This document shows positions 6,695-12,953 of a DNA stretch of 12,953 nucleotides, piece after piece. Location of the stretch: contig RGVT01000043.1 in the NCBI GenBank assembly GCA_010027105.1, positions 1 to 12,953 of the forward strand. The letters are read 5' to 3'. This DNA comes from Planctomycetia bacterium (lineage in GTDB: Bacteria > Planctomycetota > Planctomycetia > Pirellulales > UBA1268). The notes beneath the pieces are model-generated. The model saw only the letters and a list, made by a program, of their open reading frames with translations. It was not told the DNA's origin and made no database searches. Within the stretch, counting starts at the first letter, position 1, and each line of letters begins with the position of its first letter. A program made the position numbers and the translations under genes.

Positions 6695-7393
6695 ATGCCG
6701 CTGTTTTTCGACCCTGCCTACATGCTGGCCGTCGCGCCCGCCATCCTCCTGGCCCTGTGGGCGCAGTGGCGGGTGAAGTCGGCGTTCGCCGCGGCGTCGC
6801 GCGAGCCGGCCCCGTTGACGGGGGCCGCCGCCGCGCGGCATATCCTCGATTCCGCCGGCGCGACGGACGTCGAGATCGAGCCGATCCCGGGCACGCTCAA
6901 CGACCACTACGATCCGCAGAAGAAGGTGCTGCGGCTGTCGGAGGGGGTGTATGGCAGCCGCTCGCTGGCGGCCGTCGGCATCGCGGCCCACGAGGCGGGG
7001 CACGCCCTCCAGGACGCCCAGAGTTTCTCGCTGATGACGATCCGCAACGCGGCGGTGAACTTCGCCAACGTCGGCAGCGGGCTCGGCTTGTACATGTTCA
7101 TGTTCGGCCTGATGCTCGCGAGCAGGCCGCTGGCCTGGTTGGGCATCGCGTTGTTCGCCGGCACGGTGCTGTTCCAGGTGGTGAACCTGCCGGTGGAGAT
7201 CGACGCGAGCAACCGTGCCAAGGCCCAGCTCGTGAGCCTCGGCATCGTGCCCGCGGCCGAGATGCCGGCCGTCAACACGGTGCTCAACGCGGCCGCATGG
7301 ACCTACGTCGCCGCCACGCTCCAGAGCATCCTCGCGCTCCTCTACTACGCCAGCTACCTGACCGGCGGCGACGGCGACTCCGACCGGTCGTAG
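6695..7393 (+). CDS. membrane zinc metallopeptidase, YugP family
   Basis: The 232-residue integral membrane protein has the family organisation: an N-terminal membrane segment (about 7-24), a cytosolic or periplasmic domain with the metal motif HEAGHALQ (H99, E100, H103), then two membrane segments (about 126-142 and 146-163). NLPVEIDASNRA follows (164-175; E168 is a candidate third zinc ligand), and then a final segment (about 200-222). The LNDHYDPQKKVLRLSEGVY block (68-86) before the motif is also typical. Members are predicted membrane-embedded neutral zinc peptidases; the substrate is unknown. ATG at 6695 fits the hydrophobic start, with GGAG about 11 nt upstream. Its TAG is only 16 nt from the stop of the convergent DUF4159 gene, so there is little room for a terminator. 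Confidence 0.93.
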   Translation: MPLFFDPAYMLAVAPAILLALWAQWRVKSAFAAASREPAPLTGAAAARHILDSAGATDVEIEPIPGTLNDHYDPQKKVLRLSEGVYGSRSLAAVGIAAHEAGHALQDAQSFSLMTIRNAAVNFANVGSGLGLYMFMFGLMLASRPLAWLGIALFAGTVLFQVVNLPVEIDASNRAKAQLVSLGIVPAAEMPAVNTVLNAAAWTYVAATLQSILALLYYASYLTGGDGDSDRS

Positions 7394-7409
7394 GCCGCCG
7401 CCCGGCCCG

Positions 7410-9797
7410 TCAGTGGTGCAGGGAGTAGAGGAGGATGTTGAGGGCGATCTTCTCGGCGTCGTCGCGGTCGTAGCCGGTGCACTCGAGGGAGTTTTGCTTC
7501 TCGAGCGCGCAGGAGAGGTCGTAGGGGGAGAAGATCACGGCCCAGCGGTCGCCGATCCGCACGCCCTCGAGCCGCGGGGTGATCCTCCGGCGGCGGGCGG
7601 CGAGCGGTCCCTCGCCTCCGGCCGGCTCGCGGAGCGTCACCTCGCGGACGTCGTAGCCGCCGTACTCGGCCGCGGAGAAGAGTGGGTCGGAGGCGGGGAT
7701 CTCCTCCAGCTTCCGGTCGGGAAACACCGCCGCCGCCTCCGCCCGGAACGCGGCGCTGAAGCTCCCGGCGGCACACACGCTGTCGGCGAGTAGCGTGCCG
7801 CCGCGGTCGCAGAATTCCCGGAGCCGCGCGCGGGCCGCCTCGGAAAAGGCGAATCCCTGCCGCCCGTGCATGAACACGAGGTGGTGGTCGAACAGCCGCG
7901 GGTCGGTCGGGTCGATGCGATCGGGCGTGTCATCGACCCGCACGCCGAGTTCCCGGGCCGCGGCCCGGAGGATGTTGGCCAGGGCCCCCGGGGCGGCGTC
8001 GCACATGCCGCCGTGCCGCAGCTTGCCGATCGTGATCCGCCCCCGCTCGAACCGCTCGGTTGGGGCGGCCGGCATCTCCGCGGCCGCGAAGAGCTGGTCC
8101 TTGCTCTTGAGCTCGCGGTTGGTCGCGTAGGCCAGCACGTTCGTGCCGATGGCCAGCGCCGCGTCGACCTCCCGCTGGACCGCCGGCGCGAGCCCGCGGC
8201 GCGAGGGGCCGCCGATCTCCCACAGGCAGGAGAGGCTCGGCATCGACGGCGCAGGACTTTTTCCATCCGTCGGTGGAGCATAGATCGGTGGAGCATAGAT
8301 CAGGCAGGTGCGGCAGCCGTAGTCGACGCCCAGGAGCGGCCGGTGCAGTTCCGGCGGCACGATCTCCTCCGCGTGCCACGCCGGGTGCTCCGGGGGCAGC
8401 AGGTGCAGGCCGTATTCCGGCTCCGGGAAGATCTCCCCCACGAGCTGGCGAAACCGCCGGTCGAACTCGCCGCTCGCGGGGCAGCAGGCCTCCGCGAAGA
8501 TGAAGCCCCCCTCGTCGACGTACCGCCGCAGCCGCTGCCCGGCGTCGGGGCCGAGGTCGAACGCCCCCTTGCCCGAGAGCCAGAGCACCGGCGCCTGGCG
8601 GAAGTCGTCGAGCGCGGCCGCCGGCGTATCGACGACGTGCCAGGAGAGCCCGGCCGGATAGTCCTTGCGCCACTGCGTCTCGACGTGCTCGACGAGGTGG
8701 GCGACGTCGTGGCCGTGGCGATTCCAGTCGGTGCCGGGATCGTGGCGGCTCTTGGCCACGAGCACCGGGCGGCGGCCCTTGGCGAGGAACAGGAGCGCGA
8801 AGCTCGTCGCCACCACCGGATCCTCGATCCGGCCGCCGCGGAAGGCGCCGGAGAGCTGGTCCTGCGCGGCCACGAGCACGCGGGCCCCCTCGAGATACCA
8901 GTCGGCCTGCCCGATGAACCGCCGGGCGGTGAACCGGCCCACCCGCTCGAGCCCGTAGAGGTAGTAGTAGTGCCAGGTCTGGCCGCCGCCCGGATTCTCG
9001 CGGGCGGTGAACCGTTTGCCGAGCCATTCGAGGCCGCGCTCGAGCACCTTCGGCGACGAACCGCCCCCGCAGCAGGAGACGGTGTCGCGGCCGGCCTGGG
9101 CGTCGGGGGTGCCGAGGTGCTCGGCCGTGATCCACACGCTCGCGATGCCCGCACAGGTCATGCTGCCCGTACCGGCCACGTTGCCGATCGTGTAGCCCCA
9201 CGAGCCGTCGGCGTTGGCGCACGACACCCAGTATTGCTGGGCCTTCATCCACACCTCGGGTTTGACCCGCGCCCCCGCGCGGGCGGCCTCGTGGAGGGCC
9301 AAGAGGGCGAACTGGGAGTTCGAGTTGTCGCCGGTGCCCTTCCCCTTGCCGTAGGTCCACGAGCCGGCCGCCGGCCCCTGCGACACCTGCGTCTGCTCCA
9401 GCCAACCGACGTTGCGCTGGATGATCGCCCGGTCGGCGGCGGGGGCGAGCATCGCCAGCACGAGCGTCTGCAGCGACACCGAGTAGGTCTCCTCCGGCTC
9501 CTGGCGGCGCAGCCAGTCGAGCCCCCTCCGCAGGGCAGGCTCGTCGGAAGTGACGCCGGCGTTGGCCAACGCCAGCATCACGAGCGCCGTGGCGCCCACG
9601 CGGGTGTCCTGCGTGCGCATCGCGCACTCCCACGAGCCGTCGGCCTCCTGCTCGCGCGAGAGCCAGTCGCGGGCCTTCTCGACCGCCCTCTGGATCTGCT
9701 CCGGCGCGAGCGGCGCCGGCTCCTCGGCCCGGCCGGGGCGTGCGGCACACGAGGCCGCGACGACGAGGGCCGCGATGGCGAGCGAAACGACCCGCAC
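7410..9797 (-). CDS. secreted alpha/alpha-toroid protein with tandem DUF4159-like domains
   Basis: The 795-residue protein has a signal peptide (about 1-24). An N-terminal prenyltransferase/squalene-oxidase-type alpha/alpha toroid (about 33-340) shows repeats such as WLSREQEADGSW (45-56), ANADGSWGY (194-202) and a terminal DQLSGAFRGG (313-322). Two DUF4159-like halves follow. Copy 1 (about 343-558) runs from RRPVLVAKSRHDPGTDWNRH through RRYVDEGGFIFAEACC to NVLAYATNREL. Copy 2 (about 585-793) runs from GRITIGKLRHGGMCD through REFCDRGGTLLADSVC and AVIFSPYDLSCALE to LNILLYSLHH. Toroid plus DUF4159 fusions are common in planctomycetes; function is unknown, though DUF4159 resembles glutamine-amidotransferase-like folds. 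GTG at 9797 was chosen because it opens the signal peptide, with GAGG upstream. It is divergent from the MoxR operon, 222 nt away. Confidence 0.87.
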   Translation of the reverse strand: MRVVSLAIAALVVAASCAARPGRAEEPAPLAPEQIQRAVEKARDWLSREQEADGSWECAMRTQDTRVGATALVMLALANAGVTSDEPALRRGLDWLRRQEPEETYSVSLQTLVLAMLAPAADRAIIQRNVGWLEQTQVSQGPAAGSWTYGKGKGTGDNSNSQFALLALHEAARAGARVKPEVWMKAQQYWVSCANADGSWGYTIGNVAGTGSMTCAGIASVWITAEHLGTPDAQAGRDTVSCCGGGSSPKVLERGLEWLGKRFTARENPGGGQTWHYYYLYGLERVGRFTARRFIGQADWYLEGARVLVAAQDQLSGAFRGGRIEDPVVATSFALLFLAKGRRPVLVAKSRHDPGTDWNRHGHDVAHLVEHVETQWRKDYPAGLSWHVVDTPAAALDDFRQAPVLWLSGKGAFDLGPDAGQRLRRYVDEGGFIFAEACCPASGEFDRRFRQLVGEIFPEPEYGLHLLPPEHPAWHAEEIVPPELHRPLLGVDYGCRTCLIYAPPIYAPPTDGKSPAPSMPSLSCLWEIGGPSRRGLAPAVQREVDAALAIGTNVLAYATNRELKSKDQLFAAAEMPAAPTERFERGRITIGKLRHGGMCDAAPGALANILRAAARELGVRVDDTPDRIDPTDPRLFDHHLVFMHGRQGFAFSEAARARLREFCDRGGTLLADSVCAAGSFSAAFRAEAAAVFPDRKLEEIPASDPLFSAAEYGGYDVREVTLREPAGGEGPLAARRRRITPRLEGVRIGDRWAVIFSPYDLSCALEKQNSLECTGYDRDDAEKIALNILLYSLHH
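8272..8301. repeat. 15-bp perfect tandem duplication inside the DUF4159 gene
   Basis: GGTGGAGCATAGATC occurs twice head to tail (8272-8286, 8287-8301), encoding IYAPP twice on the minus strand. It adjoins an AT-richer patch (about 8238-8285) with codons unusual for this gene (TAT, GCT, CCA, AAA, AGT, CCT). Confidence 0.95.
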
Positions 9798-9901
9798 GGC
9801 GGACCTCGGAGGACTCGGTCGGGGTGGAGGACGCTGGACGACGCACCGGCACGCCGAACGACGGCGACTGCAAGTCTACCGCTTTTTCCGGTCGGGCCGT
9901 C

Positions 9902-9922
9902 CCGCGGTCGGCGAAACCGCGG
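9902..9922. repeat. 7-bp inverted repeat in the divergent intergenic region
   Basis: CCGCGGT (9902-9908) and ACCGCGG (9916-9922) flank a 7-nt loop between the DUF4159 gene and the MoxR gene. It could be an operator or a small hairpin. In such GC-rich DNA chance is also possible. Confidence 0.4.
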
Positions 9923-9940
9923 CAGTGGCCGCGTGGACGT

Positions 9941-9969
9941 TTGCCGCATTCCCCGCGGCCGCGGATACT
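9941..9969 (+). promoter_or_regulatory. candidate sigma70-type promoter of the MoxR operon
   Basis: TTGCCG (9941-9946) and GATACT (9964-9969) are separated by exactly 17 nt and each matches the consensus at 4 of 6 positions, about 50 nt upstream of the MoxR start. The spacer includes most of a perfect 12-nt palindrome, CCGCGGCCGCGG (9953-9964), whose last base is the first of the -10. A regulator binding there would block the promoter. Confidence 0.4.
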
Positions 9970-10019
9970 GGACGGAAGGGACTCATCCGGTTCCCGCCCC
10001 AGGAAGGATCGCGCTCTCC

Positions 10020-11045
<1,026 letters not shown>

Positions 11046-11069
11046 TCGAGCCCGTCCAGTGAGCCGGCC

Positions 11070-11969
11070 ATGGTGCGGGCCGTCGAGGAATACCTGAAGC
11101 CCGAGGTCGTGCGGCGGATCGCCAGGCTCGACCTGCGCGCGCAGTTCATCGTGCGCGGATTCCTCCAGGGGCTGCACGCCAGCCCCTACCAGGGGTTTTC
11201 CGTCGAGTTCAGCGAGCATCGTAAGTACGCCCCGGGCGACGACCCGAAGGACATCGACTGGCTGGTCTACGCCAAGACCGACAAGCCCTACGTCAAGAAG
11301 TTCGAGGCCGAGACCAACATCACCGGTTACCTCGCGATCGACACCAGCGCCTCCATGGCCTACACGCACCGTCAGGAGTTCACGAAGCTCGACTACTCGA
11401 TCTCCCTGGCGGCCGCCCTCTGCTGGCTGATGATCCACCAGCAGGATCCGTGCGGCCTGATGACGTTCGACGACCGCCTCCATGCGCGGCTCCCCGCCCG
11501 TTCGAAGCGGTCGCAGATCGCGCAGGTGCTCTCCGCGCTCGCCACGGTGGCCCCCGCGGGAGCCACCGACATCCCCCGGAGCATCTCGCAGATGGCGGCC
11601 ATGCTCCGCCACCGCTCGCTGGTGATGATCTTCAGCGACCTGCTCACCGACGTGGAGCCGGTCCGCGAGTCCCTGCTGCGACTGCGGCACCGCGGCCACG
11701 ACGTGATCCTGTTCCACGTGCTCGACGAGGCGGAGGTGCGGTTTCCGTTCGAGGGCCTCGTCGACTTCACCGAGCCCGAGTCGCACGACCGCCTCGTGAT
11801 CGACGCCGACGCGGCCCGCCGCGACTACCTGGCCGCGGTGGCCGCGTTTCGCGACGAGTACCGCCGCACCTGCCTCCGGGCCGGGATCGACTACGTGCCG
11901 CTCGACACCGGCATGCAGTTCGACAAGGCGCTGATGGAATACCTGCTCAGCCGCCGGAACCGGTTCTAG
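11070..11969 (+). CDS. DUF58 / vWA-like protein
   Basis: The 299-residue protein belongs to the DUF58 family, which accompanies MoxR ATPases. The conserved core FSEHRKYAPGDDPKDIDW (47-64) is followed by KTDKPYVKKFEAETN (69-83), then a vWA-like fold with an intact metal-site motif DTSAS (91-95). Later blocks are PAGATDIPRSI and MIFSDLLTDVEPV. There is no signal peptide or membrane helix, so it is likely cytoplasmic. ATG at 11070 starts at the usual family N-terminus; no clear Shine-Dalgarno is seen, so it may depend on translation of the MoxR gene. Its TAG is 5 nt before the next ATG. It probably binds the MoxR ATPase and links it to the membrane protein downstream. Confidence 0.94.
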   Translation: MVRAVEEYLKPEVVRRIARLDLRAQFIVRGFLQGLHASPYQGFSVEFSEHRKYAPGDDPKDIDWLVYAKTDKPYVKKFEAETNITGYLAIDTSASMAYTHRQEFTKLDYSISLAAALCWLMIHQQDPCGLMTFDDRLHARLPARSKRSQIAQVLSALATVAPAGATDIPRSISQMAAMLRHRSLVMIFSDLLTDVEPVRESLLRLRHRGHDVILFHVLDEAEVRFPFEGLVDFTEPESHDRLVIDADAARRDYLAAVAAFRDEYRRTCLRAGIDYVPLDTGMQFDKALMEYLLSRRNRF

Positions 11970-11974
11970 CCGCC

Positions 11975-12953
11975 ATGGGAGTCTCGTTCCTCACGCCGCT
12001 CTTGCTCGCCGGGACGGCGCTCGTCGCCGTGCCGGTGATCCTCCACCTGGTGATGCGGCGCCGGCCCGTCAGGCACGAGTTTCCGGCGCTGCGGTTCCTG
12101 CGCGAGCGGGCGGTGGCGAACCGGCGGCGGCTGCGGCTCAACCACCTGCTGCTCCTCGCGGCCCGCGTGGCGGCGCTCGCGCTCCTGGCGGTCGCGCTGG
12201 CGCGGCCGACGGTCCGCGGGGCCGGCTGGCTGGCCGACGCGGAGGGCCCGGTGGCGGCGGCGTTCGTGTTCGACACGGCGCCCCGGATGGCACTCCGCGA
12301 GGGCAACCGCACCCGCCTCGAGCAGGCCGCCGACATGGCGCGGGTCCTGTTCGCGAAGCTGCCCCCCACCAGCAAGGTCGCCGTGCTCGACACGGCGGGC
12401 AACGCGGCCGCGTTCCTGCCCACCGTGGCCGCGGCCACGGCCCGCGTCGAGCGGCTGGCCGCCGGCACGCCCGGCACGACGCTCGCCGGGGCGATGGCCG
12501 AGGCGGTGCGGCTGCTCGAGTCGTCGGCGTTGGTCCGCCGGGAGATGTACGTGTTCACCGACTGTTCCCGCGGGGCCTGGGGGGGCGCGGCTCCGCTGGA
12601 AATGACGGCGGCCCACCCGGATGTGAGCGTGCTCTACGTCGACGTCGGTGCGCGGACCCGCCGCAACTTCGCCCTGGAGGCGGTGGAACTCGCCGGAGAC
12701 GTGATCCCGGCCGGGTCGGCGGCGGCGCTCACCGTCGCCACCGCCCGCAGCGGGCCGGATGCCACCCGCGCGATCGCCGTGGAGATGCTGGCGGCCGACG
12801 GCGGCTACGTGCGCCGGGCGCTCAAGCCGCTGGCCTGGAAGGAGGGGGCGGCGACGCAGGTGACGTTCGACGTCTCGGGCCTCGAGCCGGGGATCCGGCA
12901 GGGCCGGGTGGTGATCGACGGCTCGGACGACCTCGAGGCCGACGACGTCCGCT
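11975..12953 (+). CDS. BatA-like membrane protein with degenerate vWA domain (partial)
   Basis: The frame is open for 326 codons from ATG 11975 to the window edge, so the C-terminus is missing. The N-terminus FLTPLLLAGTALVAVPVILH (5-24) is the BatA / aerotolerance-regulator N-terminal membrane segment, followed by basic RRRPVRHEFPALRFLRER (28-45) and a second membrane helix (about 57-77). A vWA-like domain follows from about 93, but its metal site reads DTAPR (100-104) instead of DxSxS, so metal binding is probably lost. A beta-rich, CARDB-like region begins near 230. It starts 5 nt after the DUF58 stop. By family it is the membrane partner of the MoxR/DUF58 pair; planctomycete homologues often continue to about 700 residues. 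Confidence 0.88.
   Translation, partial: MGVSFLTPLLLAGTALVAVPVILHLVMRRRPVRHEFPALRFLRERAVANRRRLRLNHLLLLAARVAALALLAVALARPTVRGAGWLADAEGPVAAAFVFDTAPRMALREGNRTRLEQAADMARVLFAKLPPTSKVAVLDTAGNAAAFLPTVAAATARVERLAAGTPGTTLAGAMAEAVRLLESSALVRREMYVFTDCSRGAWGGAAPLEMTAAHPDVSVLYVDVGARTRRNFALEAVELAGDVIPAGSAAALTVATARSGPDATRAIAVEMLAADGGYVRRALKPLAWKEGAATQVTFDVSGLEPGIRQGRVVIDGSDDLEADDVR

Noticed and set aside
7866..10019. Long plus-strand open frame upstream of the MoxR start
   Set aside because: It is antisense to the DUF4159 gene, rich in arginine, histidine and alanine with no recognisable domain. Open antisense frames are expected at this GC content.

Overview
The window is about 13 kb of very GC-rich bacterial chromosome. 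Gene content points to a planctomycete, probably Pirellulales-like. Indicators are a secreted PQQ-type beta-propeller protein starting DWPQW after its signal peptide, a MoxR / DUF58 / BatA-like operon, a DUF4159 protein fused to an alpha/alpha-toroid domain, a YkgJ cysteine-cluster gene overlapping hisS, and many short palindromic repeats. This assignment is inference from gene content; no rRNA marker is present.

Layout. Positions 1-29 hold a REP-like hairpin. Positions 30-181 show nothing I can support. A tRNA-Pro(CGG) lies on the minus strand at 182-256. On the minus strand recJ (from 3588) is followed by a secreted beta-propeller gene (366-1724); a four-copy 27-nt palindromic repeat array separates them and supplies recJ's stop codon. 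recJ is broken by a frameshift near 2071, so its C-terminal OB-like domain is in another frame. Divergently, on the plus strand, a YkgJ-family gene (3700-4197) overlaps hisS (4194-5540) by ATGA. A minus-strand lipoprotein gene (start 6628) follows. It has a second frameshift near 5921 and no proper stop before it meets hisS. A membrane zinc metallopeptidase of the YugP type (6695-7393, plus) converges with a large secreted protein (7410-9797, minus). That protein has an N-terminal toroid domain and two tandem DUF4159-like domains. From a promoter region near 9941-9969 a plus-strand operon runs off the window: MoxR AAA+ ATPase (10020), DUF58 protein (11070) and a BatA-like membrane protein with a degenerate metal site (11975 to the end).

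How the parts fit. The informational genes (tRNA-Pro, recJ, hisS) are housekeeping. The right-hand half is an envelope-oriented module: a MoxR ATPase with vWA-type partners, thought in related families to act as a chaperone or assembly system, divergent from a dual-DUF4159 secreted protein. Co-functioning of the two sides is inference from gene order. Two frameshifts 4 kb apart, both in GC-rich tracts of otherwise conserved genes, plus one missing stop, raise the possibility of assembly errors rather than gene decay.
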